Shown: positions 1-10,437, counted from the first letter of the stretch. The stretch: DNA of 64,000 nt from Heyndrickxia sporothermodurans (GCA_018333075.1 BORH01000005.1:248001-312000); one strand, 5' to 3'. Numbers and translations: made by a program. The notes: generated by a model not told the origin, from the letters alone.

Positions 1-1058
1 GACAAAAAGGATACGGCAGAGGACGAAGAATGCAAATTGAAACAGATCAAGCAACTATTTTAAGTGGTGTAAGGCATGGATTGACATTAGGTTCGCCTAT
101 AGCTATTTCGGTGGAAAATAAGGACTGGACACATTGGACAAAAGTAATGGGAATTTCTCCACTAGAAGAAGGTCAGGAAGAGGAAATAAAGAGGAAAGTA
201 ACACGTCCAAGACCTGGACATGCAGATTTGGTTGGTGGAATCAAGTATGGTCATAGAGATATGCGAAATGTATTAGAACGATCTTCCGCAAGAGAAACAA
301 CAGTAAGAGTAGCAGCAGGTGCAGTGGCTAAAAAGCTTTTGTCTTTATTAGGTATTGAAGTAGCTGGACATGTTCTGGAGATAGGTGGTATTCGAGCGAA
401 GACACCAGAGTATCCTTCACTTAAAGGTTTGAAAGAAAAAACTGAGAATTCTCCTGTGCGTTGTTATGATAAGGAAGCAGAAGTAAAAATGATGGAAGCT
501 ATTGATCAAGCAAAAAAAGATGGGGACTCTATTGGTGGAATAGTTGAAGTTATTGTTGAAGGATTGCCCTCCGGCATCGGCAGCTATGTTCACTATGATC
601 GTAAATTAGATGCGAAAATAGCAAGTGCAATGATTAGTATAAATGCATTTAAAGGAGTCGAATTTGGATTAGGATTCGAAATGGCTAGAAAGCCAGGTAG
701 TCAAGTACATGATGAAATTATTTGGGCTGAAGAAAATGGCTATAGACGCAAAACGAATCGCTTAGGTGGATTCGAAGGAGGAATGACAACAGGAATGCCG
801 ATTGTTGTCCGTGGGGTCATGAAGCCTATTCCGACTTTGTATAAACCTTTACAAAGCGTTGATATAGAATCCAAGGAACCATTTACAGCAAGTATCGAAC
901 GTTCAGATAGTTGTGCTGTTCCTGCGGCGAGTGTAGTTGCAGAGGCTGTAGTAGCATGGGAAGTAGCTAGTGCAATAGTAAATCAGTATTATAGTGATCG
1001 ATTCAGTACGTTAAAAGAGCTAATTGAGCAAGAAAAGTTAAACGGCAGGTCCTTTTAA
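1..1058 (+). CDS. aroC: Chorismate synthase, 5'-truncated by window edge
   Basis: Converts 5-enolpyruvylshikimate-3-phosphate to chorismate, the last common step of aromatic biosynthesis, using reduced FMN. The frame is open from base 3 and reads QKGYGRGRR before the first in-window Met at 30. That is the conserved N-terminal FMN/substrate loop of the family, so the true start lies upstream of the window. Other family signatures are the RPGHADL segment, ERSSARETT, and near the C-terminus an [10 protein letters not shown] segment and the run [11 protein letters not shown]. It is called aroF in B. subtilis. It abuts aroB with no gap (TAA followed directly by ATG), so the two are one transcription unit. 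Identity is secure; only the first few dozen residues are missing. Confidence 0.97.
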   Translation, partial: QKGYGRGRRMQIETDQATILSGVRHGLTLGSPIAISVENKDWTHWTKVMGISPLEEGQEEEIKRKVTRPRPGHADLVGGIKYGHRDMRNVLERSSARETTVRVAAGAVAKKLLSLLGIEVAGHVLEIGGIRAKTPEYPSLKGLKEKTENSPVRCYDKEAEVKMMEAIDQAKKDGDSIGGIVEVIVEGLPSGIGSYVHYDRKLDAKIASAMISINAFKGVEFGLGFEMARKPGSQVHDEIIWAEENGYRRKTNRLGGFEGGMTTGMPIVVRGVMKPIPTLYKPLQSVDIESKEPFTASIERSDSCAVPAASVVAEAVVAWEVASAIVNQYYSDRFSTLKELIEQEKLNGRSF

Positions 1059-2117
1059 ATGGAAAAAGTAGAAATTCTAACAAAATCTAAAAATTATCAT
1101 GTCTTTATTGGTGAAAATATTTTACAAGCATTAACCACCAAATTAGATGGATTTTCAAAGGTTTTGATTATCACTGATGAAACGGTAAGTGAATATTATC
1201 AGAATACATTAATTGAATATTTTCCGAAAAGTATTATATATACTGTTCCAAGTGGTGAAAAAGCCAAAACGTTTAATGTTTATGAAGAGTGTATTAATTT
1301 TGCCCTAAAGGCAGGTCTTGACCGAAAGTCAGCGATTTTTGCATTTGGCGGAGGAGCAGTTGGGGATTTAGCTGGATTTGTAGCAGCAACCTACATGCGA
1401 GGAATTGGATTTGTTCAAATTCCAACTACTATCCTGGCACATGATAGTGCAGTAGGTGGAAAGGTAGCGATCAATCATCCTCTAGGGAAAAATATTGTTG
1501 GTGCTTTTTATCAACCCGAAATGGTCATTTACGATACGTTATTTTTGAAAAGCTTACCAAAAAGACAAATTAGAAGTGGTTTTTCAGAAGTGATTAAGCA
1601 TGCGCTTATCGCAGATCCTTTATTTTTAAAGCAATTAATGCAAGAGGTATCATCTATTGATCAAGTAAATAGTGACAAACTACCACAATACTTAAAAAGA
1701 GGAATAGAAATAAAAGCATCCTTTGTATCAATTGATGAAAGAGAAGCAGGGATAAGGGCATTTCTAAACTTTGGTCACACATTGGGACATGCAATTGAAG
1801 CTAATGCTGGATTTGGAGATCTTACTCATGGCGAAGCTGTAATGTCTGGAATGGTTTTTGCGTTGTATATTAGTGAACAAAATGTTGGATTGGAATTTAA
1901 TATCCAACAATTTATTCAGTGGATTGAAATGCTTGGATATGAGTGGAAAATACCTTCTTATATGAAATTTGATATCATTTTCGAATTAATGAAGAGAGAT
2001 AAAAAATCAATTAATGGAAATCCTTCCTTTGTATTGCTTGAAGAAATTGGTAAGCCATTAATGGCGGAAGTTGAAGAACAATTACTAAAAGAAACCTTTT
2101 ACAAAATGCGTAAGTAG
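1059..2117 (+). CDS. aroB: 3-dehydroquinate synthase
   Basis: NAD- and metal-dependent enzyme turning DAHP into 3-dehydroquinate, the second shikimate-pathway step. The 352-aa length is normal for the family. The NAD-binding stretch GGGAVGDLAGF lies near residue 98. The metal site is represented by SEVIKHALI, NFGHTLGHAIE and LTHGEAV, which hold the usual Glu/His/His ligands. The ATG directly follows the stop of the chorismate synthase gene, and the ribosome site (GGCAGG) lies inside that gene, which suggests translational coupling. No anomaly seen. Confidence 0.98.
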   Translation: MEKVEILTKSKNYHVFIGENILQALTTKLDGFSKVLIITDETVSEYYQNTLIEYFPKSIIYTVPSGEKAKTFNVYEECINFALKAGLDRKSAIFAFGGGAVGDLAGFVAATYMRGIGFVQIPTTILAHDSAVGGKVAINHPLGKNIVGAFYQPEMVIYDTLFLKSLPKRQIRSGFSEVIKHALIADPLFLKQLMQEVSSIDQVNSDKLPQYLKRGIEIKASFVSIDEREAGIRAFLNFGHTLGHAIEANAGFGDLTHGEAVMSGMVFALYISEQNVGLEFNIQQFIQWIEMLGYEWKIPSYMKFDIIFELMKRDKKSINGNPSFVLLEEIGKPLMAEVEEQLLKETFYKMRK

Positions 2118-2134
2118 TTCAAGGGGGAGAGGAA

Positions 2135-2530
2135 ATGATTCGTGGACTAAGGGGAGCTACTACGGTTACACAAAATATTGAAATGGATATCATTCATTCA
2201 ACTGAAGAATTAATAAAAACGATGATAAGTCAAAATGATGTAGAAGCAACAGATGTTGCTTCTGTTTTCATATCCGTTACCCCGGATATAAATGCGACCT
2301 TCCCCGCAAAAGCACTTCGCAGAATTCCAAATTGGACATATGTTCCCGTAATGTGTATGAAAGAAATAGATGTTGATGGTAGCCTGCCATTTTGCATTCG
2401 GGTGATGATGCACATACATACGAACAAAGAGCAGCATCAGATGAATCATGTATATTTGAAAGATACAACGGTTTTACGTCCTGAACTTCAAAAAAATAAA
2501 TTAGTAGGTGATTTAAATGAAGTGGAATAG
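2135..2530 (+). CDS. aroH: Chorismate mutase, AroH type
   Basis: Rearranges chorismate to prephenate, feeding Phe/Tyr synthesis. This is the small trimeric AroH fold of 131 aa, not the AroQ helical type. The N-terminal IRGLRGATTV carries the catalytic Arg equivalent to Arg7 of B. subtilis AroH. The segments PVMCMKEIDV and CIRVMM carry the active-site Cys, Glu and second Arg. The start ATG follows a very strong ribosome site, AAGGGGGAGAGG. Its last 14 bases overlap hisC. In B. subtilis six trp genes separate aroH from hisC; here they are missing. Confidence 0.96.
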   Translation: MIRGLRGATTVTQNIEMDIIHSTEELIKTMISQNDVEATDVASVFISVTPDINATFPAKALRRIPNWTYVPVMCMKEIDVDGSLPFCIRVMMHIHTNKEQHQMNHVYLKDTTVLRPELQKNKLVGDLNEVE

Positions 2531-3620
2531 TCAAATATTGAATTTACATTCGTATCAGCCAGGTAAGTCTATAGAAGAAGTAAAAAAGGAATTTAATTTA
2601 GAAGTCATTTACAAACTTGCTTCAAATGAAAATCCATATGGATACTCTAGTAAAGTAAAAAAAGTCATTGATGAAGAGGCAACCTCAACTTATTCATATT
2701 ATCCTGATGGATATGCATCTGAATTGAGGGCAGAGATGGCAAAATCTTTAGGAATTAAGCCAACTCAACTCATTTTCTCAAATGGTACGGATGAATTATT
2801 GCACATAATCTCTAAAGCTTTACTTAATCCTTCAAAAAATACTATAATGGCTGCTCCAACTTTTTCACAATATAAACATAATGCAATCCTAGAAGGAGCT
2901 GAAATTCGTGAGGTTCCTCTAATTAATGGTGAGCATGATTTGGAAAAAATGCTACATCAAGTGGATGATCAAACAGCGGTTGTCTGGTTATGCAGCCCTA
3001 ATAATCCTACAGGAACATATATTGCGGATGCTAAACTTAGGGGTTTTTTAAGCAAAGTTTCGAAAGAGGTTTTAATTGTACTAGATGAAGCTTATTTTGA
3101 ATATGTAAAAACAGATGACTATTATAATGCTTTATCATTAGTTCAAGAATATCCCAATCTAATTGTTACCCGTACGTTTTCAAAAATATATGGACTTGCT
3201 AGTTTCCGTATAGGTTATGGTATTGCTCAAGAGGCTATCATTAAGGCATTAGAACCTGTTCGGCAACCATTCAATACGAATATTATTGCACAAAAAGCTG
3301 CAATAGAAGCATTGAAAGATCAAGCGTTTGTTGCAAAATGTGCAAAAGTAAACAGAGAAGAAATGCAGCGTTTTTATGATTTTTGCCAAAAAAATAAATT
3401 AGAGTATTTTCCTTCTCAAGGGAATTTTATCTTAATTGATTTCCAATATGATGGAGATAAAGTCTTTTCATTCTTGCTTTCAAAAGGCTATATCGTTCGT
3501 TCTGGCAAGCAATTAGGATATCCAACTGGAATACGTGTAACTATTGGAACTAATGAACAAAATACGGGTGTTATGAATGCTATGGAAGCATTTCTTGAGC
3601 AAGTATCTGCTAGTAAGTAA
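2517..3620 (+). CDS. hisC: Histidinol-phosphate aminotransferase
   Basis: PLP-dependent class I/II aminotransferase, 367 aa. It converts imidazole-acetol phosphate to histidinol phosphate. In bacilli it also transaminates phenylpyruvate and 4-hydroxyphenylpyruvate, which explains its place in an aromatic operon. Visible signatures are SNGTDELLH, the substrate/PLP segment CSPNNPTGTY, LDEAYFEY, and RTFSKIYGLAS with the PLP lysine near residue 222. It starts inside the end of aroH (14-base overlap), so it is translationally coupled. A second role in Phe/Tyr synthesis is inferred from context and from B. subtilis HisC. Confidence 0.95.
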   Translation: MKWNSQILNLHSYQPGKSIEEVKKEFNLEVIYKLASNENPYGYSSKVKKVIDEEATSTYSYYPDGYASELRAEMAKSLGIKPTQLIFSNGTDELLHIISKALLNPSKNTIMAAPTFSQYKHNAILEGAEIREVPLINGEHDLEKMLHQVDDQTAVVWLCSPNNPTGTYIADAKLRGFLSKVSKEVLIVLDEAYFEYVKTDDYYNALSLVQEYPNLIVTRTFSKIYGLASFRIGYGIAQEAIIKALEPVRQPFNTNIIAQKAAIEALKDQAFVAKCAKVNREEMQRFYDFCQKNKLEYFPSQGNFILIDFQYDGDKVFSFLLSKGYIVRSGKQLGYPTGIRVTIGTNEQNTGVMNAMEAFLEQVSASK

Positions 3621-3716
3621 TTGATTATTCCAATAACCATTGATGATAAAGAATAAAATATGAATTTGAATGCTGTTTTTTTATAATGAGATTAAGAAAG
3701 CATCGAAGGGGGACAC

Positions 3717-4823
3717 ATGTTAAATAACAATGTATTTATTATTGGACTTGGATTAATTGGCGGTTCAGTTGCACTAGCTATTAAAAAAGAACACCCTAAC
3801 TGTAAAATCGTTGGATATGATAAAGATCCTGAAGTAATGAACCAAGCTAAATTGCTAAAAGTAATCGATGCCGAGGAACAATCCATACAAGTTGCTGCAG
3901 AAAATGCGGATATTATTATCATTTCTATTCCTGTTTTAGAAACAGAAGCAATGATAGAAAAATTATCTAATTTTCAGCTGAAAGAAAATGTAATAATTAC
4001 CGATACTTGCAGTACAAAAAAATCAATTGTGCAAAAGGCAGCAAAATTTAAGAATGTTGAGGAACATTTTATTGGTGGTCATCCAATGGCAGGATCTCAC
4101 AAAAGTGGTGTAACTGCTGCGAAGGATAATTTATTTGAAAATGCCTTTTATATTTTGACCCCATATGCAAATCAAACTAATAGTAAAATGAATGATTTAA
4201 AAAACTTATTAAAAGGCACAAACGCTAAATTTATTGAACTATCTACAGATGATCATGACGAAATAACTGGAATATTAAGTCATTTTCCGCATATTATAGC
4301 TGCTTCACTTGTTGGCCAAGCACATATGTATGAAGAAAAATATCCTCTATTACCAAGACTTGCAGCAGGAGGCTTTAGAGATATTACTAGAATTGCTTCG
4401 TCTAATCCTGCTATGTGGGCTGACATTACTTTACGAAATAAGGATGTATTGTTAGGTTTACTTAATGAATGGAATCATGGCATGCAAGATATAATGGAGA
4501 TGATCAAGCAAGAAAATCATGAGCAGCTGCTTCAATTCTTTTCAAATGCAAAAGCTTACCGGGATATGCTTCCTGTTCATAAGAAGGGTGTAATGCACTC
4601 ATTTTATGATCTTTATGTAGATGTACCAGACTATCCAGGTGTAATCTCAGAAATAACAGGATACCTTGCTGAAGAGAATATCAGTATTACTAATATTCGG
4701 ATTTTAGAAACGAGAGAGGATATCTATGGTGTTCTCCGTATAAGCTTTCAAAGCGTAAAAGACCGTGAACAAGCTATGGAATGTTTAAAAAATAGAACAT
4801 CTTTTGAAATGTTTTTACAATAG
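3717..4823 (+). CDS. tyrA: Prephenate dehydrogenase with ACT domain
   Basis: Oxidatively decarboxylates prephenate to 4-hydroxyphenylpyruvate for tyrosine. Residues 5-16 hold the Rossmann NAD motif GLGLIGGS. The segment [12 protein letters not shown] near residue 120 holds the catalytic/substrate histidine. The C-terminal 75 or so residues ([20 protein letters not shown]) are an ACT domain, the usual site of tyrosine feedback. The total of 368 aa is normal for Bacillus TyrA. A 96-base gap separates it from hisC. The ribosome site AAGGGGGA is about 4 bases from the ATG. Confidence 0.97.
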   Translation: MLNNNVFIIGLGLIGGSVALAIKKEHPNCKIVGYDKDPEVMNQAKLLKVIDAEEQSIQVAAENADIIIISIPVLETEAMIEKLSNFQLKENVIITDTCSTKKSIVQKAAKFKNVEEHFIGGHPMAGSHKSGVTAAKDNLFENAFYILTPYANQTNSKMNDLKNLLKGTNAKFIELSTDDHDEITGILSHFPHIIAASLVGQAHMYEEKYPLLPRLAAGGFRDITRIASSNPAMWADITLRNKDVLLGLLNEWNHGMQDIMEMIKQENHEQLLQFFSNAKAYRDMLPVHKKGVMHSFYDLYVDVPDYPGVISEITGYLAEENISITNIRILETREDIYGVLRISFQSVKDREQAMECLKNRTSFEMFLQ

Positions 4824-4857
4824 AATAGGTAGTCATATAGAAAGGTGTATGGATGCA

Positions 4858-6159
4858 ATGAGTATATTACAGCTACAATCAAGTAAAAATGGTTTAAAAG
4901 GAACAATCCGTGTTCCCGGTGATAAATCAATCTCTCATCGAGCAATCATGTTTGGAGCAATTGCCAATGGAGTAACTACAGTTTTAAATTTTTTAAATGG
5001 TGACGATTGCAGAAGTACAATTGATTGCTTCAGAAAACTAGGTGTTAAAATTGAGGAAACGAAAAATGAAATAAAAATATATGGCAGTGGCTTCGATGGA
5101 TTACAGGAACCTAAAGATATATTAGATGTTGGTAATTCAGGTACGACTACTCGTTTAATTCTTGGACTATTAGCTGGGAGACCCTTTCATTCAGTTGTAA
5201 TAGGTGATAACTCAATTGCGAACAGACCCATGAAACGAGTTACCCAACCTTTAAAAGCGATGGGAGCTGTTATTCACGGCAGGGACGATGCGAATTATAC
5301 TCCTATTTCAGTAAATGGTGGCAAATTAAACCCGATTGAATATTTGATGCCTGTTGCCAGTGCCCAAATTAAATCATCATTATTATTTGCCGCATTACAA
5401 GCGGAAGGTGAAACAACGATCATTCAACCTGTTATTTCCAGAGATCATACGGAAAGAATGATCGAACAATTTGGTGGAAATCTGTTGATTGAAAAAGATA
5501 AAATTAAAATACGAGGAAATCAGCATCTTCAAGCGGCAAAAGTTAATGTACCGGGAGATATTTCTTCTGCAGCTTATTTCATGGTAGCTGCTGCTATAGT
5601 GGATAATAGTGAGGTTATTATAGAAAATGTAGGGTTAAATCCTACAAGAACAGGAATTATTGATGTATTAAAGAAAATGGGTGCAAATATTCATATAAAA
5701 TATGATTCACACGACGAAAATGATAATAACGAACCTTTCGGGACAGTAAAAGTAAGTACTTCTAATCTAAACGGGATTGAAATTGGTGGTGAACTAATTC
5801 CTCGCCTAATAGATGAAATACCTATAATTGCACTACTTGCAACACAGGCTGAAGGTAAAACGGTTATTAGGGATGCGGAAGAATTGAAGGTAAAAGAGAC
5901 AAATCGAATTGATACTGTTGTTAATGAATTAAAAACTTTAGGAGCGAACATCGAAGCTACAAGTGATGGAATGATTATTTATGGAAAATCACAACTTAAT
6001 GGTGGTCAAGGGAATAGTCATGGTGATCATCGAATTGGGATGATGCTAAGTATCGCATCATTAATCACAAGCAGCACCGTACATCTTAAAGGAGCAAAAG
6101 CAATAGATGTTTCATATCCTAATTTCTATGATCATCTCCATAGCTTAATAGCTAAATAA
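4858..6159 (+). CDS. aroA: 3-phosphoshikimate 1-carboxyvinyltransferase (EPSP synthase)
   Basis: Transfers enolpyruvyl from PEP to shikimate-3-phosphate, one step before chorismate synthase. Signatures include [51 protein letters not shown] and [11 protein letters not shown] chose ATG 4858 (433 aa) because AAAGGTG lies 10 bases upstream and the protein then begins like its relatives. An in-frame ATG at 4849 is only one base from that ribosome site. It is called aroE in B. subtilis. It is the last gene of the aromatic block. Confidence 0.96.
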   Translation: MSILQLQSSKNGLKGTIRVPGDKSISHRAIMFGAIANGVTTVLNFLNGDDCRSTIDCFRKLGVKIEETKNEIKIYGSGFDGLQEPKDILDVGNSGTTTRLILGLLAGRPFHSVVIGDNSIANRPMKRVTQPLKAMGAVIHGRDDANYTPISVNGGKLNPIEYLMPVASAQIKSSLLFAALQAEGETTIIQPVISRDHTERMIEQFGGNLLIEKDKIKIRGNQHLQAAKVNVPGDISSAAYFMVAAAIVDNSEVIIENVGLNPTRTGIIDVLKKMGANIHIKYDSHDENDNNEPFGTVKVSTSNLNGIEIGGELIPRLIDEIPIIALLATQAEGKTVIRDAEELKVKETNRIDTVVNELKTLGANIEATSDGMIIYGKSQLNGGQGNSHGDHRIGMMLSIASLITSSTVHLKGAKAIDVSYPNFYDHLHSLIAK

Positions 6160-6247
6160 TAAAAATATACGAAATTTTTCATTGTCATTTTCTCCTCTAT
6201 CTATGCATAGCTTGTCTATATACAATTAGATGGAGGGGAAGATACAA

Positions 6248-7135
6248 ATGTATATCATAGATCAAGCTAATGTATACTCCGAAGAAAAACAAGAGTATAA
6301 AAAAATTTCATTTTTTATAAAGAATAATATTGTTCATTCCGTTAGACCATTATATTCAAAAACAAGATTAATAAAAATGGATGTCTCACCTTTTGTAATG
6401 ACCCCAACCCATGTAATGCTTGATACGAATATCCCCTGTGAATCCTTTCAATCTTTAAAGCAATATTCCATAAAGAATTATCTTTTGAAAGGCTGCCATA
6501 CAATTATCACTCCGTTTTCTATACAATATGAATCTCAATTTGATGAAGAGCTCCACAGAAAAAGAATCGCATTACTAAATAGTCCTGTTGATTATGTTAT
6601 TGCTTTAAAAGCTCCAATAGAAAAAATAACTCCGCAAATGATTCGAAAGTGTAAAAAAGAGAAGATTGCAATTATTTTAATCGAAATAAAAGATATTCAT
6701 TCCATTCAACAAATTGCTTGGAGCTGGATTAGAGAAGCGATGTTTCCTTATAATCCCATTTTGGTCCCTATCATAAGTGATTATGATGCATCAAAGAAGA
6801 AAGTGATCTTGAAAAAATGGAATGAAATATTAGATCAAGACAAAGTCCCGAGAACAATTGAAGAAATTTATGAAAAAAGGCCCATTAGTATAAAAAATTT
6901 AAAGAAATTTGGATTATATCCGAAAAGAGGAGATTTGAATATTGGTGGAGAAATAAATTATAATCTTTACTTCAAAAACAAGAAAGTTGCTGAACAAAAC
7001 CCAATTCTTTATGATAGTGATAGGTTAGCAATTATGGTACACAAAGGCAGGGTTACAACTACGATGGGTCAAGCAGTATTTCGTCCAGGATTTGGTGAAG
7101 AAATCTTAATTAGAAGAACCTCCCTCTTTGTGTAG
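6248..7135 (+). CDS. Unrecognised protein with faint amidohydrolase-like N-terminus
   Basis: I do not recognise this 295-aa protein. ATG 6248 is preferred over in-frame ATG 6230 because the ribosome site GGAGGGG (6232-6238) overlaps the latter. The first 60 residues have the rhythm of the small beta-domain that opens amidohydrolases (IDQANVYSEE...IKNNIVHSVRP). Where active members have a metal-binding HxH, this protein reads VMTPTHVMLDTNI with a single His. Later segments (YVIALKAP, AIILIEIKD, LVPIISDYD) look like barrel strands. The C-terminus is basic, with GQAVFRPGFGEE. There is no signal peptide or membrane segment. It lies between aroA and ypiA without a visible terminator on either side. 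A degenerate, probably non-catalytic amidohydrolase relative is inference only. Confidence 0.6.
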   Translation: MYIIDQANVYSEEKQEYKKISFFIKNNIVHSVRPLYSKTRLIKMDVSPFVMTPTHVMLDTNIPCESFQSLKQYSIKNYLLKGCHTIITPFSIQYESQFDEELHRKRIALLNSPVDYVIALKAPIEKITPQMIRKCKKEKIAIILIEIKDIHSIQQIAWSWIREAMFPYNPILVPIISDYDASKKKVILKKWNEILDQDKVPRTIEEIYEKRPISIKNLKKFGLYPKRGDLNIGGEINYNLYFKNKKVAEQNPILYDSDRLAIMVHKGRVTTTMGQAVFRPGFGEEILIRRTSLFV

Positions 7136-7254
7136 GTATCTTTTTACATTTTAAATCTAATCCATTAAAATCAAACAAGGATTAGTAATCTAGCTGGTAA
7201 CTTAAATTATTCAAAGGTATACACATAGTTTTTAGAGAGGAATTTTTATTATTT

Positions 7255-8517
7255 ATGAATAATGTTCAAAATATCGTACAGTCTTTAGAGAATGGTCAAT
7301 ATGATCAAGCAAAAAGTCTTATCTCAAAAATAAAAGAATCTGGTAATCACGAAGAAGTCTATTTTAGTGCTGATCAATTATTTCAATTAGGATTTTTAAA
7401 TGAATCAAAAGGGTTATATGAGTATTTACTTAGCTTTTATCCAAATGAAGGCGACTTGAAGGTATCGATGGCAGAGATATTAATTGAAATGGACCAAGAG
7501 GAAGATGCAATTTCACTATTGGATTCCATTGAACAGGACGATCCAGAATTTCCAAGAGCATTATTAATTTTGGCAGACTTATACCAAATGCAAGGATTAG
7601 TAGAAGTTAGTGAAAATAAATTATTGCAAGCAAAGAAATTATTACCGAATGAACCAATTATTGATTTTGCTTTAGGTGAATTATTTGCTTCTGAAGGGAG
7701 AAATATAGAAGCGGTAAAGTATTATGAATCATTTATCGCCTATGGGAAAGAAACGATTGCAGGTGTGAATGTAAATAGTCGATTAGGAGAAGTCCTAAGC
7801 TCATCAGGTCAATTTGAAGAAGCACTGCCTTATTTTGAAAAAGGGCTAAAAGAAAGCTTTGAAATTAATACGTTATTTGGATATGCATTAACTGCATATC
7901 AAGCAGGTTTTTTTAACAAGTCTATCGAATTATTTAATCAATTGAAAGAAATCGATCCACAATATCATTCTTTATATTTATATTTAGGAAAATGCTATGA
8001 AAGTGAAGAAGATTTAAAGAATGCCATGAAGGCTGTTAAAGAAGGAATAGCTGTTGATGAATTTAATAAAGAACTCTTTCAATTTGGTGGGAAGATTGCA
8101 TTAAAAATGGGTAATGAGGAATTGGCTGAAGAATACTTTCGCCAGGCGTTAGCCTTAGATCCAGGCTATATTGATGCAGCATATACTTTAAATAAATTAC
8201 TTCTACACCAAAATAGACATGAAGATGTTCTAGAAATAACAAGTCAAATGGAAAAAGAAGGTGACATTGATCCTCAACTACATTGGGATGCAGCAATTTC
8301 TTGTCAAACTCTTGAGCGATATCGGGATGCATTAAAACATTATCAACAGGCATATAATGATTTAAAGAATAATTCTGAGTTTTTATCACAGTATGGTTAC
8401 TTCTTAATTGAGGAAGGATATCATGCTGAAGCGACAAACATCTTTAAAACACTTTTACAAGAAGATCCTTTAAATGAAGAATGGGCATCATTATTAGAAC
8501 GTTTGGAAGATCATTAA
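7255..8517 (+). CDS. ypiA: TPR-repeat protein YpiA
   Basis: A 420-aa protein made almost wholly of tetratricopeptide repeats (recurring patterns such as A..Y.....A..P...., e.g. [19 protein letters not shown] and [12 protein letters not shown]). It is predicted to be cytosolic and to act as a protein-interaction scaffold. Position and length match B. subtilis YpiA, which precedes ypiB and ypiF. The ATG is 14 bases from AGAGAGG, a little far but the only reasonable start. The preceding gap carries an imperfect inverted repeat (CTAATCC/GGATTAG, 7157-7185) without a T-run. Confidence 0.85.
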   Translation: MNNVQNIVQSLENGQYDQAKSLISKIKESGNHEEVYFSADQLFQLGFLNESKGLYEYLLSFYPNEGDLKVSMAEILIEMDQEEDAISLLDSIEQDDPEFPRALLILADLYQMQGLVEVSENKLLQAKKLLPNEPIIDFALGELFASEGRNIEAVKYYESFIAYGKETIAGVNVNSRLGEVLSSSGQFEEALPYFEKGLKESFEINTLFGYALTAYQAGFFNKSIELFNQLKEIDPQYHSLYLYLGKCYESEEDLKNAMKAVKEGIAVDEFNKELFQFGGKIALKMGNEELAEEYFRQALALDPGYIDAAYTLNKLLLHQNRHEDVLEITSQMEKEGDIDPQLHWDAAISCQTLERYRDALKHYQQAYNDLKNNSEFLSQYGYFLIEEGYHAEATNIFKTLLQEDPLNEEWASLLERLEDH

Positions 8518-8551
8518 AGCATATTTCCATTATGCAGAGGAGGGATTATCA

Positions 8552-9091
8552 TTGGCTGCCACCCCTGTATCTGTCAACGAGAAGAAGGATTTTGTACGTT
8601 GGTTTTTGAATCACTATCAGTTAAAGAGAAGAGAATCTGTATGGATATTAAATTACCTAATGAGTCATGATCAATTAATGGAAAAGGTTCATTTTGTTGA
8701 TGAAGCTCAGTTTTGTCCCAGAGGATTAATAATGTCAACACATTGTGTTGACAATGTCCCATTTCGATTTTATAAAGAAAATATAATGACAACAGATGCT
8801 GAAAAATCATTTCATGATATCCGTTTAAATCGGGAAGAAGATATTTATATTCAGTTAAACTTTAAAGCGGCAAATATTTCTTATCAATATGCAGCAGTAT
8901 TAGAGGAAAATCCATATATGCCTAAATTAATGCGAATTAATGATGAAGACCGAACGATTGCTGAAAAGTTTCTTGAACAAAGTATTACCTTATTTCAAAA
9001 GAAAAAATTACTCCAAAAAATCGATGAAGCTTTAGATAATCATGATTTGGAAACCTTCAGAACATTAACCGAGCAATTAAAAAAATTTTAA
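8552..9091 (+). CDS. ypiB: UPF0302 protein YpiB / ReoY
   Basis: A 179-aa UPF0302-family protein. It starts at TTG 8552, eight bases after AGAGGAGGG. The family pattern is visible: a helical N-terminal half ([22 protein letters not shown]) and the conserved [10 protein letters not shown] stretch. As I recall, the Listeria orthologue is ReoY, which acts with ReoM to control ClpCP degradation of MurA and so peptidoglycan synthesis. That role is carried over from the family and is not shown here. It is followed by a strong terminator, so ypiA-ypiB form one unit separate from ypiF. Confidence 0.88.
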   Translation: MAATPVSVNEKKDFVRWFLNHYQLKRRESVWILNYLMSHDQLMEKVHFVDEAQFCPRGLIMSTHCVDNVPFRFYKENIMTTDAEKSFHDIRLNREEDIYIQLNFKAANISYQYAAVLEENPYMPKLMRINDEDRTIAEKFLEQSITLFQKKKLLQKIDEALDNHDLETFRTLTEQLKKF

Positions 9092-9103
9092 GAATCCAAT
9101 TTT

Positions 9104-9136
9104 CCTCTTGCGTATGCAAGAGGTTTTGTTTTTTTT
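9104..9136 (+). terminator. Rho-independent terminator after ypiB
   Basis: Perfect 8-bp stem CCTCTTGC/GCAAGAGG with a GTAT loop, followed by TTTTG and eight Ts. Confidence 0.93.
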
Positions 9137-9178
9137 AGAAGTAAAGCTATTATAGGCCTTTACCATTATCTTTTTTTA

Positions 9179-9208
9179 TTGTGATTATTATAGACATTCA
9201 CTTATAAT
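9179..9208 (+). promoter_or_regulatory. Candidate SigA promoter for ypiF
   Basis: TTGTGA, an 18-base spacer and a perfect TATAAT (9203-9208) about 90 bases before ypiF, just after the ypiB terminator. Confidence 0.5.
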
Positions 9209-9299
9209 GGTAATGCAAATATAGTAATAAAAATATATACTTTCTTTTTTTGCATGTAATGTAAGAGGATTCGAAATAATATATTTTAGGAGTGTTTAT

Positions 9300-9761
9300 A
9301 TGAATTGGAATGGCAAAGATGTAGAATTATATTTAAAAGAGCAACAATTTATTGATACTGTTGTTGTTCCATTATTACCAATTTCATTCGGAACAGAAAT
9401 GAAGCAAGCTGCATCACAAGGTGAATTTATTGATTTATTATGTATGCATCTTGAAAGGCAATTTAAAGGAAGAATGCTACTTTTTCCTGCTTTTACTTAT
9501 TTGACAAATCTTGATCATGATCAAAAATTGGACATTCTGCAAAGTTGGGAGGTGAAATTGAAAGAGAGTGGATTTTCTCATATTTTTTATCTAACTTCTG
9601 ATAGCTCTTGGAGAGACCAGGACAAAGTGAAAGATCAAGTGATATGGCTACCTTCCGTTCCACTTGAGCATATGGAAGAGCAATATAAACATTCCATTAT
9701 TGAAGATCAAGTAAAACAATTAATAAATATTATTGTTCAGCAATGGCAGACTATAAAATAA
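9300..9761 (+). CDS. ypiF: YpiF family protein (DUF2487)
   Basis: A 153-aa cytosolic protein matching the YpiF/DUF2487 family in length, order and N-terminus (WNGKDVELYL, VVVPLLPISFG). Function is unknown. It sits between ypiB and qcrA exactly as in B. subtilis. It has its own promoter after the ypiB terminator. No terminator separates it from the qcr promoter region, so some read-through into qcrABC is possible. Confidence 0.85.
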   Translation: MNWNGKDVELYLKEQQFIDTVVVPLLPISFGTEMKQAASQGEFIDLLCMHLERQFKGRMLLFPAFTYLTNLDHDQKLDILQSWEVKLKESGFSHIFYLTSDSSWRDQDKVKDQVIWLPSVPLEHMEEQYKHSIIEDQVKQLINIIVQQWQTIK

Positions 9762-9781
9762 TTCAGATATTCGTCACATTG

Positions 9782-9809
9782 TTGACATGTTTTGAATGAC
9801 TATTATATT
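9782..9809 (+). promoter_or_regulatory. Candidate SigA promoter for qcrABC
   Basis: Consensus TTGACA (9782-9787), a 16-base spacer and TATATT (9804-9809). The resulting leader to qcrA is about 100 bases. Confidence 0.55.
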
Positions 9810-9913
9810 GACCTACATGGAAGATTGATATATCATGGTTATGTCCTAGTTTGTATTTGTGCGATTATAATTTTGTCCATTGGACTTACCTTACTGTTAG
9901 AGGGGGGAAAAGG

Positions 9914-10423
9914 ATGAGCAAGAATCCTGTAACAAGACGTCAATTTCTTAGCTACACACTTACTGGTGTAGGTGGATTTATGGCGGCCGGAATTTTAATG
10001 CCAATGGTTCGTTTCGCAGTTGATCCAGTATTGCAACATAGGGGTGCTGGAGAATTTCATCCAACGAACAAAAAGGTAGCTGACTTAACAAATGAACCTA
10101 CTCGTGTCGTATTTAAATATGAACAAGTCGATGCATGGTATAAGTCAGATGTTGAACAAACGGCTTGGGTGTATAAAGATGCGAAAGGTGAAATCGTTGC
10201 ACTTTCACCAGTATGTAAACACTTAGGCTGTAACGTTACTTGGGGTGAGAACAAACAGCATCCAAATCAATTCTATTGTCCTTGTCATGGTGGACGCTAT
10301 GAACTAAATGGCAAAAACGTTCCTGGTACACCACCATCAGCACCTTTGGATGCATATCCAACGAAAGTAAAAGATGGTTTCTTGTATTTAGGGAAACCGA
10401 AAGAAAATCCATTTGTAAAGTAA
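9914..10423 (+). CDS. qcrA: Menaquinol:cytochrome c reductase Rieske iron-sulfur subunit
   Basis: Rieske subunit of the bc complex that moves electrons from menaquinol to cytochrome c. The two cluster-binding motifs are present: CKHLGC and CPCHGG. The N-terminus has a twin-arginine motif (TRRQF) followed by a hydrophobic anchor (GVGGFMAAGILM), as in Tat-exported Rieske proteins. ATG 9914 (169 aa) is chosen because it follows AGGGGGGAAAAGG; an upstream in-frame ATG at 9851 has no ribosome site. First gene of qcrABC. Confidence 0.97.
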   Translation: MSKNPVTRRQFLSYTLTGVGGFMAAGILMPMVRFAVDPVLQHRGAGEFHPTNKKVADLTNEPTRVVFKYEQVDAWYKSDVEQTAWVYKDAKGEIVALSPVCKHLGCNVTWGENKQHPNQFYCPCHGGRYELNGKNVPGTPPSAPLDAYPTKVKDGFLYLGKPKENPFVK

Positions 10424-10437
10424 AGGAGGCGTAATCA

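Noticed and set aside
8063-8437. Minus-strand 124-codon frame inside ypiA.
   Set aside because: Lies wholly within a clear TPR gene in another frame and lacks initiation signals.
9851-9913. Upstream ATG start for qcrA giving a 190-aa protein.
   Set aside because: No ribosome site before it, and the extra residues would displace the Tat-type N-terminus.
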